Assembly: GCA_002297415.1 (NCBI GenBank)
Contig: DBKZ01000078.1
Coordinates: forward strand, 5,809 to 25,000
DNA: 19,192 bases
DNA from: Ruminococcaceae bacterium UBA737
GTDB taxonomy: Bacteria; Bacillota; Clostridia; Oscillospirales; Acutalibacteraceae
Reading direction: 5' to 3'
The notes under the pieces are model-generated. The model was not told where the DNA came from and ran no database searches. It saw only the letters and a program-made list of their open reading frames with translations. Positions 1 through 7,405 of the stretch are shown piece after piece. Positions within the stretch are counted from its first letter, which is position 1; the number at the start of each line of letters is the position of its first letter. The position numbers and the translations under genes are program-made.

Positions 1-367
1 CCTTATACCTGCCGTTATTCTTACTTTTTTCCTTATATTTATATGTATATTCTCACATGTAAAGGTCAAGGAACTCGGAAACGCGACAAAGAACGATTTA
101 AGCTATGCCTTAAGCACCGTAGATAAAAAGGACAAGAACGAGACCGATAACGCAATAAAGAAATTAAATAAAAAATGGGACGACCGCTGCAGAACCCTTT
201 CTCTTTTTGTAAACCGAGGCAAGCTTGAAGAAGTGAGCGATAAAATCCAGACTCTTAAAAGCTATACCGAAAGCAAGGATGAGTTTGAAGAGGAATGTAC
301 TCAAATAAAGGTTTTGCTTGATGCAATAATAAAAGAACAGGACTTGACTATGAGTACCTTTTTTTAA
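1..367 (+). CDS. DUF4363-family protein, 3' part (5' end outside window)
   Basis: An open frame with no start runs in from the left edge and stops at TAA 365-367, giving 121 residues. It begins with a hydrophobic stretch (LIPAVILTFFLIFICIF), an N-terminal membrane anchor. An alpha-helical, charge-rich region follows, with a tryptophan in 'KKWDDRC' and a C-terminal half ending 'LDAIIKEQDLTMSTFF'. This is the layout of the small DUF4363 membrane-anchored proteins of Clostridia, which often sit directly after a DUF421 (YetF-like) gene; that neighbour would be off the left edge. The family's function is unknown. The assignment rests on pattern recognition of the anchor and the W-D helix motif. 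Only a few N-terminal residues seem to be missing. Confidence 0.6.
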   Translation, partial: LIPAVILTFFLIFICIFSHVKVKELGNATKNDLSYALSTVDKKDKNETDNAIKKLNKKWDDRCRTLSLFVNRGKLEEVSDKIQTLKSYTESKDEFEEECTQIKVLLDAIIKEQDLTMSTFF

Positions 368-375
368 TTATAACG

Positions 376-412
376 TGCATATAAATCGCAACCGATTTAT
401 ATGCATATTTTA
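376..412 (+). terminator. AT-rich hairpin, probable terminator
   Basis: A perfect 13-bp inverted repeat (376-388 TGCATATAAATCG, 393-405 CGATTTATATGCA) with a 4-nt CAAC loop starts 8 nt after the DUF4363 stop and is followed by TATTTTATT. Its position fits a rho-independent terminator. The stem is unusually AT-rich, and its ends carry the TGCATA word that recurs through this intergenic region, so it could also be an operator. Confidence 0.5.
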
Positions 413-544
413 TTGCATATTTTGCATATTATTTTATGTCACTTCTGCATATTATGCGCAAATTAAGTTCATTTCAGCCTTATTTGTGCATTTTTTATAT
501 AATGTGAAATGATAAAATATGCATGTTTGTGAATAATTTATTCA
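402..544. promoter_or_regulatory. TGCATA-rich region with ArgR-box-like palindrome
   Basis: Positions 530-544 are TGAATAATTTATTCA, a perfect palindrome around a central T that matches the core of ARG boxes (TGAATA...TATTCA). It ends 9 nt before the -35 of the transporter operon. Further upstream are repeated TGCATA/TGCATATT words (from about 402, 414 and 446) and related copies near 520 and 562. The position suggests control of the importer by an ArgR-type regulator. That regulator is inferred only from the motif. Confidence 0.4.
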
Positions 545-553
545 TAAATATGC

Positions 554-582
554 TTGACTTTCTGCATAAGCGGTGCTATAAT
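554..582 (+). promoter_or_regulatory. sigma-A promoter of amino-acid ABC operon
   Basis: -35 TTGACT (554-559), 17-nt spacer, -10 TATAAT (577-582), about 65 nt upstream of the binding-protein ATG. The transcript would start near 589 and includes a small GCGG...CCGC hairpin at about 604-616. Confidence 0.85.
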
Positions 583-647
583 ACAAACATCAAATTTAAA
601 CACGCGGCAAACACCGCAAAACCAAATTAAAGAAAGAGGAAACAAAA

Positions 648-1433
648 ATGAAAAACTTAAAGAAAATCGCAGCGATAATTTTATCCGCTGCACTCGTAGT
701 TGCTCTTGCAGCCTGCGGCTCATCAAAGAATTCGAACAGCGATTCTTCAAACAGCTCTTCGGACAAAGCCGAAACACTCACCATGGGAACAAATGCTTCC
801 TTCCCTCCTTATGAGTATGTTGATGATAACGGCAAGATAGTCGGTATCGACGCTGAAATTGCTCAGGCAATCGCTGATAAGCTCGGAATGAAGCTTGAAA
901 TCAAGGATATGGAATTTGATTCACTTATCCCTGCTGTTAAAGCAAATTCAATCGACCTTGTTCTTGCAGGTATGACTGTTACAGACGAAAGAAAGCAGTC
1001 GGTTAACTTCTCTGACAGCTATTCAACAGGCGTTCAGGTAGTAATCGTTAAGGAAAACTCCGAAATTAAAACTGTTGACGACCTTAAGGGCAAAAAGATA
1101 GGCGTTCAGGCAGGAACCACCGGCGACTCTTACTGCACAACGGATTTCGGCGAGGAAAATGTTAAGCAGTTCTCTAACGGCTCTCTTGCTGTTGCCGCTC
1201 TTGCTAACGGTCAGGTTGACTGCGTTGTAATTGATAACGAGCCTGCTAAGAACTATGTTGCCGCTAACTCCGGTCTTAAAATTCTTGACACCGAGTATGT
1301 TACCGAGGACTATGCTATAGCAATCTCCAAGGACAATGACGAGCTTCTTAAAAAGGTAAACAATGCCCTTAAAGAGCTCAAGGACGACGGCACCGTTGAT
1401 AAAATCGTAGGCAAATACATAAAAGCCGAATAA
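648..1433 (+). CDS. Polar amino-acid ABC transporter substrate-binding lipoprotein
   Basis: The 261-residue protein begins with a lipoprotein signal: basic MKNLKK, a hydrophobic core and lipobox LAAC with Cys23 as the predicted acylated residue. A Ser/Asn-rich linker (about 24-41) follows, then a family-3 solute-binding domain. Typical landmarks are 'ASFPPYEY' near the start of the mature domain, 'MEFDSLIPAV', 'GMTVTDERK' and 'GVQAGTT'. It would capture an extracellular polar amino acid and pass it to the permease encoded next. The upstream ArgR-like box hints at a basic amino acid such as arginine, but substrate cannot be read from sequence alone. The start is supported by AGAGGA 8-13 nt upstream. 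It is the first gene of a three-gene operon and is followed by a strong hairpin that may raise its mRNA level over the downstream genes, as is common for binding proteins. Confidence 0.93.
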   Translation: MKNLKKIAAIILSAALVVALAACGSSKNSNSDSSNSSSDKAETLTMGTNASFPPYEYVDDNGKIVGIDAEIAQAIADKLGMKLEIKDMEFDSLIPAVKANSIDLVLAGMTVTDERKQSVNFSDSYSTGVQVVIVKENSEIKTVDDLKGKKIGVQAGTTGDSYCTTDFGEENVKQFSNGSLAVAALANGQVDCVVIDNEPAKNYVAANSGLKILDTEYVTEDYAIAISKDNDELLKKVNNALKELKDDGTVDKIVGKYIKAE

Positions 1434-1450
1434 TTTTAAATAGGAATAAT

Positions 1451-1480
1451 TTTAAGGGCGGCTGTTTAACCGCCCTTAAA
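1451..1480 (+). promoter_or_regulatory. Intercistronic stem-loop after binding-protein gene
   Basis: A perfect 11-bp stem (1451-1461 with 1470-1480; GGGCGG/CCGCCC core flanked by TTTAA/TTAAA) has an 8-nt loop and is followed by CCCGTATT, not a T-run. Sited between the binding-protein stop and the permease, it is best read as an mRNA-stabilising or partial-attenuation element. Confidence 0.65.
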
Positions 1481-1507
1481 CCCGTATTATAAGAAAGGAA
1501 GAAAAAA

Positions 1508-2293
1508 TTGACAGTATTGAATTTTGCCGACTGGATTGCAAGCGCGCCTTCTTGGCTTACGCATCTTCCCGAAGGACTTCAGCAATTATTTTTTCAGTTG
1601 TATCAGACATTTGTATATCAGAACAGGTGGAAATTTTTCACAAACGGTCTTAAGGTTACTTTTATAGTAACAATAGGCGCGTTATTTTTAGGAATTATAT
1701 TAGGTCTGATTGTAGCTATCATCAGAACAACACATGACACTGTTTCCTCTAATTCAAATAAAAAGCATATAGGCCTTAATTTTATAAACTGGCTGTGCCA
1801 GCTTTATCTTACCGTTATCCGCGGAACACCTATGATGGTTCAGCTGCTTATAATGGGATTTGTAATTATGGTACCGAAATCCAACGCCGGAATGATTTTA
1901 TGCGGAATTATCACTCTCGGAATAAACTCCGGCGCTTATGTTGCTGAAATCGCCCGTTCGGGACTTATGTCGGTAGCCGCAGGTCAGACAGAAGCCGGAA
2001 GAAGCTTAGGCTTTAACTATATTCAGACAATGTGGTACATAGTTATTCCGCAGGCTATAAAAAACATTCTCCCTGCCCTCGGAAACGAAATGATAACACT
2101 TTTAAAGGATACCTCGCTTGTTTCGGTAATAGCGCTCCGCGATGTTACAAAGCAAGCTCAGAATATAGTCAGCAAGACATATCAGGCTTATGTTCCTTAT
2201 ATCAGTCTCGCGGTTATATACCTTGTAATAGTTATCATTTTAACCAAGCTGCTCGGAATATTTGAAAGGAGGCTGCGTAAGAGTGACCGCTGA
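1508..2293 (+). CDS. Amino-acid ABC transporter permease (HisM/GlnP type)
   Basis: A 261-residue inner-membrane protein of the polar amino-acid permease family. It has several hydrophobic segments, including about residues 50-72 ('VTFIVTIGALFLGIILGLIV'), 105-125 and the C-terminal 'LAVIYLVIVIILTKLLGIF'. The cytoplasmic EAA coupling loop is clear: 'EAGRSLGFN...IVIPQAIKNILPALGNE' in the second half, which docks on the ATPase. The 'VIRGTPMMVQL' motif is also typical. The start is TTG at 1508, preceded by AAGGAAG at 6-nt spacing; no ATG is suitably placed. The long N-terminal region before the first membrane segment (about 45 residues) is somewhat extended for the family. Its 3' end overlaps the ATPase gene, indicating translational coupling. 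It probably works as a homodimer, since only one permease gene is present. Confidence 0.93.
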   Translation: MTVLNFADWIASAPSWLTHLPEGLQQLFFQLYQTFVYQNRWKFFTNGLKVTFIVTIGALFLGIILGLIVAIIRTTHDTVSSNSNKKHIGLNFINWLCQLYLTVIRGTPMMVQLLIMGFVIMVPKSNAGMILCGIITLGINSGAYVAEIARSGLMSVAAGQTEAGRSLGFNYIQTMWYIVIPQAIKNILPALGNEMITLLKDTSLVSVIALRDVTKQAQNIVSKTYQAYVPYISLAVIYLVIVIILTKLLGIFERRLRKSDR

Positions 2294-3026
2294 TAATAAT
2301 GTACTAATCAAAGTTAACAACTTAAAAAAATCCTTCGGCGATATCGATGTTTTAAAAGGAATAACAACCGATATCAAAAAAGGCGAGGTTGTAGTTGTAA
2401 TCGGACCATCAGGCTCGGGCAAATCAACATTTTTGCGCACCCTTAATCTTCTTGAAATGCCGACGGGCGGAAATATTTATTTTGAAGGCACGGATATAAC
2501 CGACCCTAAGGTTAATATAAATCTTCACCGCAGAAAAATGGGAATGGTTTTTCAGCAGTTCAATCTATTCCCTCACATGAATATTCTTAAAAACATGTCA
2601 ATTGCCCCCATTAAGCTTCTCGGCATGTCAAAGCAGGACGCCGAAAGCAATGCGCTTAAGCTTCTTGATAAGGTAGGCCTTAAGGACAGGGCTGACGCAT
2701 ACCCCTCTCAGCTTTCGGGCGGACAGAAGCAGCGAGTTGCCATAGTCCGCGCGCTCGCTATGAATCCCGATGTTATGCTTTTTGACGAGCCTACCTCCGC
2801 ATTGGACCCCGAAATGGTCGGAGAGGTTTTAAATGTTATGAAAGACCTTGCACAAAGCGGTATGACAATGGTTATCGTAACCCACGAAATGGGCTTTGCA
2901 AGAGAGGTTGCAGACAGAGTTCTGTTTATCGACGAGGGCGTTATATGTGAAGAGGGCTCACCCGAAGAGCTGTTCTCTAACCCCAAAAGCGCAAGACTTA
3001 AGGATTTCTTAAGTAAAGTTCTTTAA
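2283..3026 (+). CDS. Amino-acid ABC transporter ATP-binding protein (GlnQ type)
   Basis: A 247-residue nucleotide-binding subunit with every expected motif: Walker A 'GPSGSGKST', Q-loop 'QQFNLFPH', signature 'LSGGQ', Walker B 'VMLFDEP' with catalytic Glu, D-loop 'SALDP' and H-loop 'VTHE'. The length fits the GlnQ/HisP family. I place the start at GTG 2283, because AAAGGAGG (2265-2272) lies 10 nt upstream. A longer frame from TTG 2262 would put the ribosome site inside the gene. The start overlaps the permease stop by 11 nt, so the two are translationally coupled. It powers import by the binding protein and permease encoded upstream. Confidence 0.95.
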   Translation: MTADNNVLIKVNNLKKSFGDIDVLKGITTDIKKGEVVVVIGPSGSGKSTFLRTLNLLEMPTGGNIYFEGTDITDPKVNINLHRRKMGMVFQQFNLFPHMNILKNMSIAPIKLLGMSKQDAESNALKLLDKVGLKDRADAYPSQLSGGQKQRVAIVRALAMNPDVMLFDEPTSALDPEMVGEVLNVMKDLAQSGMTMVIVTHEMGFAREVADRVLFIDEGVICEEGSPEELFSNPKSARLKDFLSKVL

Positions 3027-3042
3027 TATTTAATTATTCAGG

Positions 3043-3079
3043 CACGCAGTATGTTTTTTTAACATACTGCGTGTTTTTT
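3043..3079 (+). terminator. Rho-independent terminator of ABC operon
   Basis: A perfect 13-bp stem (3043-3055 CACGCAGTATGTT, 3061-3073 AACATACTGCGTG) with a TTTTT loop, followed by TTTTTT (3074-3079), 16 nt after the ATPase stop. Confidence 0.95.
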
Positions 3080-3130
3080 CATAATATATATTGAAGTCTG
3101 TCTTCAATAACTTTCAGGAGGAATATATTT

Positions 3131-3241
3131 ATGGCTGACAACAAAACCACCACAAATGAAGTCGGCAGCTTTAAAGAAGCGGTATGCGTAGATGTCGGAA
3201 GAGTCTATGATTCCTGTTGCGAACAGTACCGCGCCTTTTAG
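3131..3241 (+). pseudogene. Host gene truncated by prophage integration (5' fragment)
   Basis: An ATG at 3131 with an excellent AGGAGG (3116-3121) opens a frame of only 36 codons ending at TAG 3239-3241, immediately before the minus-strand holin gene. The start 'MADNKTTTNEVGSFKEAVC' followed by 'VDVGRVYDSC' resembles, from memory, the N-terminus of a long cysteine-rich conserved Clostridia protein in which 'RVYDSC' continues as a Cys/Asp-rich 'DKDCLEDLRV'-like segment. Here the match stops right after 'DSC' and the rest (CEQYRAF) looks unrelated. The simplest reading is that the phage integrated inside this gene, so the remaining 3' part should lie beyond the right prophage end. The function of the intact protein is unknown. 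Confidence 0.65.
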
Positions 3242-3245
3242 AGGA
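3206..3245. other. Probable left attachment junction (host/prophage boundary)
   Basis: Coding on the plus strand that resembles a host gene ends and the minus-strand phage lysis gene ends within this interval. The likeliest core is around GATTCCTGTTGCG (about 3206-3220), where the truncated host protein loses family resemblance. The exact core cannot be fixed without the right end, which is outside the window. Confidence 0.5.
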
Positions 3246-3446
3246 CTACTCTTTGACCTCGGGAAGACCGGCAATACTCGTAAGTAAAGAAATCGCTCCG
3301 GCGAGCAAGGAAGCGGAAACAACCACCTTCCAATCGACCGTTGAAATCAGAGCCGAAGTGCCGATTGTTGCGACCGCAGTCTGAGCTACGGTTTTAACAG
3401 CACGAACGCCTGCAGCTTTTATCCAACGCTTAAAGTTCTTCATCAT
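3246..3446 (-). CDS. Phage holin, r1t-like
   Basis: A 66-residue small membrane protein, last gene of the lysis cassette. An amphipathic basic N-terminus (MMKNFKRWIKAAGVRAVKTV) is followed by two hydrophobic stretches (about 20-35 and 40-58), ending in 'SLLTSIAGLPEVKE'. The 'LLTSIAGLPE' end is characteristic of the r1t-type holin family. It would oligomerise in the cytoplasmic membrane to time release or activation of the endolysin encoded 9 nt upstream. There are two adjacent ATG codons; GGAGGG lies 4 nt before the first and 7 nt before the second, so translation may begin at 3443 instead. Confidence 0.85.
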   Translation of the reverse strand: MMKNFKRWIKAAGVRAVKTVAQTAVATIGTSALISTVDWKVVVSASLLAGAISLLTSIAGLPEVKE

Positions 3447-3455
3447 AAATCCCTC

Positions 3456-4172
3456 CTATCGCATAAGCTGATTAACTCTCGACTGCACTGTGTTATAATC
3501 ATAACCGGCAGCAGTTAATCTGTTCTTTCTGTCTGCTCCGTTACCCAAAAGTCCTTTGATAACTTCATGGGCTATTTCGTCAACAGATTTCTGTGTAGGC
3601 TTTGAAGTGCCTAACATTTCATCAACCTTTGCCTGTACAGCGTTATAATCGTAACCCGCGGCGGTAAGACGGTTAACCCTGTCCAGACCGTTACCCCAGT
3701 CGCCGCGAATAACTTCCTTTGCAAGTTCGTCTACCGATTTACCTGCTACGGGAGCGGCAGGCTTTGCTATCGGCAAATCAGTATTAAGATAAGCGGTGGG
3801 GTCTATGCGCTTACCGTCTTTCCATACTTCAAAATGAAGATGTGCGCCGTAGGCATTTCCCGAATCGCCCATATATCCTATTGCCTGTCCCTGTTCTACA
3901 CTCTGACCGTTTGCGACATACACCTTGTTTAAATGAGCGTAAAGTGTTGCGTAACCGTTGCCGTGGTCGATTTTTACGCAGTTTCCGTAAGAAGCGTTAC
4001 CCTTAGAGCCTTTGGCATTTTTATAGCCTGTCTGACAAAAGATAACCTTACCTGCGGAGTGAGCAATTATATCATCGAGCAAAGACGGTGATTTAACAAC
4101 ATCTACCGCATTATGTACCGATGAATAACCCTGTGTAATTCTGTGTTCTCCTGTTTTTAAAATTCTTGACAT
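3456..4172 (-). CDS. Endolysin: M23 peptidase with two CW_7 repeats
   Basis: A 238-residue modular lysin. Residues about 1-130 form an M23 (LytM-like) zinc metallopeptidase domain. Putative zinc ligands and catalytic residues are H20 and D24 (HxxxD), H80 in 'YAHL', and H111/H113 in 'HLHFE'. After a Pro/Ala linker (about 131-145) come two near-identical ~42-residue CW_7 (Cpl-7 type) wall-binding repeats, about 146-187 and 196-237, each with 'SVDE.A.EVI.G..GNG.DR.NRLTAAGYDYN'. It should cleave peptidoglycan peptide cross-links. No signal peptide is visible, so release depends on the adjacent holin. CW_7 modules are best known from pneumococcal phage Cpl-7 lysozyme, where they do not need choline. 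Confidence 0.93.
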   Translation of the reverse strand: MSRILKTGEHRITQGYSSVHNAVDVVKSPSLLDDIIAHSAGKVIFCQTGYKNAKGSKGNASYGNCVKIDHGNGYATLYAHLNKVYVANGQSVEQGQAIGYMGDSGNAYGAHLHFEVWKDGKRIDPTAYLNTDLPIAKPAAPVAGKSVDELAKEVIRGDWGNGLDRVNRLTAAGYDYNAVQAKVDEMLGTSKPTQKSVDEIAHEVIKGLLGNGADRKNRLTAAGYDYNTVQSRVNQLMR

Positions 4173-4183
4173 TTTTATTCCTC

Positions 4184-4486
4184 CTATTTTATAACAAGCG
4201 CAAGTATTGCGCCTAAAATAATTCCTATAGTGCCGGTTAGAATTCCTCCGATAATCAGTCTTTTATAATGCTTATAATCTTCGGTCGGAGCCCTTTCAAG
4301 CACATCCAAACGATTATTTATTCCAGCAACTCTTTCAGATGTGTTTTTTGTTTGCTCAGCGATTTTTTCAACGGCTGAGGTAAGTCGGCGAATATCTTTC
4401 ACATCTTCTTTTATTTCGTCGAGCTGATGAAAAATACTCTTATCCTGTGCTTCAAGCTTTGCTACTCTTTCGATTAACTCTTGCAT
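4184..4486 (-). CDS. XhlA-like haemolysin-type membrane protein
   Basis: A 100-residue protein with a long N-terminal coiled coil (residues ~1-65, heptad-like 'LIERVAKLEAQDKSIFHQL'), a short basic turn 'KHYKRL' and one C-terminal transmembrane helix (~78-98, 'IGGILTGTIGIILGAILALV'). This is the XhlA architecture seen in Firmicute prophage lysis cassettes such as B. subtilis PBSX, where XhlA acts together with holin. Its position between the tail fibre genes and the endolysin fits. AAGGAGGG precedes the ATG. Confidence 0.8.
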   Translation of the reverse strand: MQELIERVAKLEAQDKSIFHQLDEIKEDVKDIRRLTSAVEKIAEQTKNTSERVAGINNRLDVLERAPTEDYKHYKRLIIGGILTGTIGIILGAILALVIK

Positions 4487-4497
4487 GTTTTCCCTCC

Positions 4498-5949
4498 TTA
4501 AACCGTTGTTTCTTCGTCCGTAGTTTCATCAGAAGTACCTGTTTTACTCCATACAACTTCTCTGTCATATTTTTGATATGGTAATGCCGTTGTGCCTTTT
4601 ACTATCTGAGGATATAAAGTTACATTTATTTCAGTACCTGTAGGTGTCGCTGGAACAAATAGATATATAGAACTTTGTGAAGCATAGGTAGAATATACCG
4701 CTGTAACAGGTTCACCTTTAGAAGATAACCCGTCAATTGTTGAACCACCTGTTGAAGTATTTGCAAAATAAACATAACATTCAGGACTTCCACCGCTTAT
4801 AGTATAAGTCTCACCAACTTTTAACGCTTTATCAGGATTGCTTGTAAAGTTAAACAATGTGGTATATGTATAAGAGTCAGAAGTTTTAGTACCCGAAACC
4901 GCTATTGAACCATCTTCATTTATTGTTGCTGTTATAGCCGTATCTGGATATAATGTAGTAGTAGAACGGAAAGTATACGGATACGGTATTAAATTCGGAC
5001 TTTTAGCAACTACAACCTTTTCTACATCTTTAGGTGCTATATAAGGTTCATATGGTAAAGCCGAAGTGCCTTTGTTTAGCATAGGTTTGAAAGTGAAATC
5101 CTCAAAAGTACCCGTATCATTTGCTAAAATTCTTACATAACCGTATACTTGATTAAATTCTTTATCCCTTAAATCTATTGTCTTTGTTAAACTATCAATA
5201 TTATTTACCGAATGTGTAAATACCCACTTATTGTCTAACTGAAAATCCAGCAGGAACACTGCTGTATGAGCCGTATCATTTATACTCATAGGACAAGACA
5301 TAGTGTATATATCTTTTTGAATATTGAAGATTTTAGCGTCTGCATTTAAAGAAAGTTGAGGATATTTAGTATTATCTTCAATACTTCCATTAGCAATTAT
5401 CTCACCGTTATCATTTGTAGTAAAGGTGATACCGTTGTCATTTAATGAAGAATATCGGTAAGGATAAACAATCAAATTACTACTTAAATTAACCCTAATA
5501 TTTTCAGGATTTATACTTTTATAAGGTTCATAAGGTAATGCTGTAGTGCCTTTGTTTAGCATAGGTTTGAATACAAGGTTTTCGACGGTTATACCACTTT
5601 TTATTCTTATCGCGGCATATATTCCTTCAATGCCGTTAGGTGCTTCTATCAAAGCACCTGCACCTATATCTCGCACATCTTTAAAATTTATATTATTGTA
5701 TCTAAAAGCAAAATTCATATAATAAGCATTAACACTACCATTTTGAGGACAACCGCTTACAAAATAACTACCGCTTGGTAATACTTTATTAAGCCAAGCC
5801 CAACACTTAAATGAAGCGTCAGCGGTAGCTGTTCCGTTTGCCGTTATAGTTCCGTCTCCATTATCAGTAAATGTTATACCGTTAGTAGTAAGACTTGTTT
5901 GTTGATAAGGATACTGTATTAAATTATTACCTGTTAAATTTAAGCTCAT
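4498..5949 (-). CDS. Putative receptor-binding/tail fibre protein with three tandem modules
   Basis: A 483-residue beta-rich protein built from three repeats of roughly 135-145 residues (about 9-143, 158-303, 319-461). Each starts with 'NLI.YPY...S' plus an Asn/Gly-rich 'G.ITFT.N.DG.I.ANG' stretch and ends 'F.PM.NKGT.ALPYEPY' (the third is 'LYPQIVKGTTALPYQKY'). The middle of each repeat diverges. Such 'NGTA ... lPYEPY' units occur in tail-tip and fibre proteins of gut Clostridia phages and resemble carbohydrate-binding jelly rolls, though I cannot name a Pfam family with confidence. Being the last structural gene before lysis, and next to the BppU-like gene, it is the best candidate for host cell-surface recognition. 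The C-terminus is acidic (ETTDEETTV). Confidence 0.65.
   Translation of the reverse strand: MSLNLTGNNLIQYPYQQTSLTTNGITFTDNGDGTITANGTATADASFKCWAWLNKVLPSGSYFVSGCPQNGSVNAYYMNFAFRYNNINFKDVRDIGAGALIEAPNGIEGIYAAIRIKSGITVENLVFKPMLNKGTTALPYEPYKSINPENIRVNLSSNLIVYPYRYSSLNDNGITFTTNDNGEIIANGSIEDNTKYPQLSLNADAKIFNIQKDIYTMSCPMSINDTAHTAVFLLDFQLDNKWVFTHSVNNIDSLTKTIDLRDKEFNQVYGYVRILANDTGTFEDFTFKPMLNKGTSALPYEPYIAPKDVEKVVVAKSPNLIPYPYTFRSTTTLYPDTAITATINEDGSIAVSGTKTSDSYTYTTLFNFTSNPDKALKVGETYTISGGSPECYVYFANTSTGGSTIDGLSSKGEPVTAVYSTYASQSSIYLFVPATPTGTEINVTLYPQIVKGTTALPYQKYDREVVWSKTGTSDETTDEETTV
5065..5571. repeat. Exact 27-bp repeat pair inside the fibre gene
   Basis: Positions 5065-5091 and 5545-5571 are identical on the plus strand and lie exactly 480 bp (160 codons) apart. 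They encode the 'FKPMLNKGT' part at the end of the first two protein modules. A second shared 12-mer (ATAAGGTTCATA, 5041 and 5521) keeps the same spacing. These could mediate in-frame loss or gain of one module. Confidence 0.9.
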
Positions 5950-5962
5950 TTAATACCACTCC

Positions 5963-7405
5963 TTAAAATATATCTATTGTTAATGTTTTTGTTGTTTCGT
6001 TGTAGTCAAATGCCGATTTATTCATTTTTAATGCGTCTGCGGTATCTACATAGGATTTTGGAGTTGCGTCAGCGTCTTTTACAGGGGTATTCATTTGTAA
6101 GTTACCGTTACTGTCTCTTGCGCTTATAACGCCGGCAGTTGCTGAACCAAAGTTGTATGGAATGGTATTTTGTACTCCGGCAGAAGCTCCTGTGGCATAT
6201 ACTTTATAGGCATTGTTTACTTTATCAAGCTTGCCGTCAATATTTTCCTGTAAAGTTGTATCAGCATTTTGCCTTGCAGTTGCTTCACCTTGGATTTTGG
6301 TATCTGTATAAGACTTTGAAGTGTTGACGGCTTCCTCTTTCGCAGTTGCTATTTTACTTTCTGCGTCAACGGTTTTGATATAAGCGGTTAAATCAACATT
6401 AAAGCCGAGTTCGACCCAAGCACGGCCGTTCCAAGCATATTCTTTATCGCCTATTTGGTAAACATCACCCTCTTCGGCGTTTTTAGGTAATTTATCATAG
6501 CTCGCAACTTCGCCCTTAAATTTAAAAGCGCCGGCAACCTTTTGATCGATTTCTTCACGATTATATGTTTCGGATTTTTTATACCTGTCGGCAAGAGAAG
6601 TGTTCGTTGCATTCCGCAGATTTCCCAAATTGGTCTCTATTGCCGTGTCAGCAGATTTGCGTGCAGATGTTTCAGCTTTTAAATCTCTGTCAAGGCTTTC
6701 TGCAGTATTTCTTAAATCGCTTATTTCGGTGGATTTTTCGGCGAGCTCAGCGGTAATATCGGCTACATCGGATTTCCTTTCTGTTGCTTCGGCAGCCAAA
6801 TCATCAGTAAGTATTTTTTCAGACCTTGCCGCACGAAACATTTCCGTATCTATTTTCTGATTGAGGTTTTCTTTTATTGTGTCGACATAATCCTTTGATA
6901 CATCTCCCTGCTCGCCTTTAGGACCTTGCGGACCTGCTTCGCCCTGTTTGCCGTTGAATTTTCCGTCATCTGCGTCTTCTCTGACTGACTTCGCAATATT
7001 TTCGGCCTCTTTCGCTTTTGCAACCGATTTTTCACATAAATTAACAAGCTGTTCATACACATCCGGTGTGGGGTCAGACGGTGTTTCTCCCTTCTCATAT
7101 CCGGACGGAGTAACAGTCACCGAGGCAATTCCGGTTGTAATTCGCATAGTGTCCTTGTTCCCGAAAACCGAAACAGTGAAGCTCGGAGCTTTAATAACCT
7201 CGAAAGGAACAAGCACCTTTCCGGTATCCGGAATAATAACATTGTACGGAATTTCGTCCGGACCTCTAAACACCGCCGTCTTAACCGTTCCGTTCCAGTC
7301 GGCCGAAAAAGAAAATGCGGCAGTAACATAATCCACTGAATCGCTTACAACGGATGTGCCTAAATTCTTTATAATTTGTTTTTCTACTCTTAAATCAATA
7401 TTCAT
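5963..7405 (-). CDS. BppU-like upper baseplate / tail fibre protein with short collagen-like segment
   Basis: A 480-residue protein. Residues ~1-110 resemble the N-terminal domain of BppU-type baseplate proteins ('FSADWNGTVKTAVF', 'VPFEVIKAPSFTVSVFG'), followed by the typical linker 'TPSDPTPDVYEQL'. A helical stretch follows, then a short Gly-X-Y run (about 152-168, 'GKQGEAGPQGPKGEQGD'), long coiled-coil regions (~170-280), a small domain with 'EEGDVYQIGDKEYAWNGRAWVELG' (~310-335), and a C-terminal fibre with repeated 'KSYVDT'/'TDTK' motifs. This suggests a trimeric structural link from baseplate to receptor binder. It overlaps the upstream hub gene by 4 nt, indicating translational coupling. 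Confidence 0.75.
   Translation of the reverse strand: MNIDLRVEKQIIKNLGTSVVSDSVDYVTAAFSFSADWNGTVKTAVFRGPDEIPYNVIIPDTGKVLVPFEVIKAPSFTVSVFGNKDTMRITTGIASVTVTPSGYEKGETPSDPTPDVYEQLVNLCEKSVAKAKEAENIAKSVREDADDGKFNGKQGEAGPQGPKGEQGDVSKDYVDTIKENLNQKIDTEMFRAARSEKILTDDLAAEATERKSDVADITAELAEKSTEISDLRNTAESLDRDLKAETSARKSADTAIETNLGNLRNATNTSLADRYKKSETYNREEIDQKVAGAFKFKGEVASYDKLPKNAEEGDVYQIGDKEYAWNGRAWVELGFNVDLTAYIKTVDAESKIATAKEEAVNTSKSYTDTKIQGEATARQNADTTLQENIDGKLDKVNNAYKVYATGASAGVQNTIPYNFGSATAGVISARDSNGNLQMNTPVKDADATPKSYVDTADALKMNKSAFDYNETTKTLTIDIF

Noticed and set aside
554..814. Open frames on both strands over the binding-protein promoter and signal sequence
   Set aside because: They overlap a consensus promoter and a clear lipoprotein gene start; the residues look random or derive from the serine-rich linker.
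3091..3107. TTGAAG-CTTCAA inverted repeat before the truncated host gene
   Set aside because: Short AT-rich hairpin with no promoter boxes at correct spacing; could be chance.
6948..7331. A 127-codon plus-strand frame opposite the BppU-like gene
   Set aside because: Antisense shadow of a repetitive, low-complexity coding region; no ribosome site or domain.
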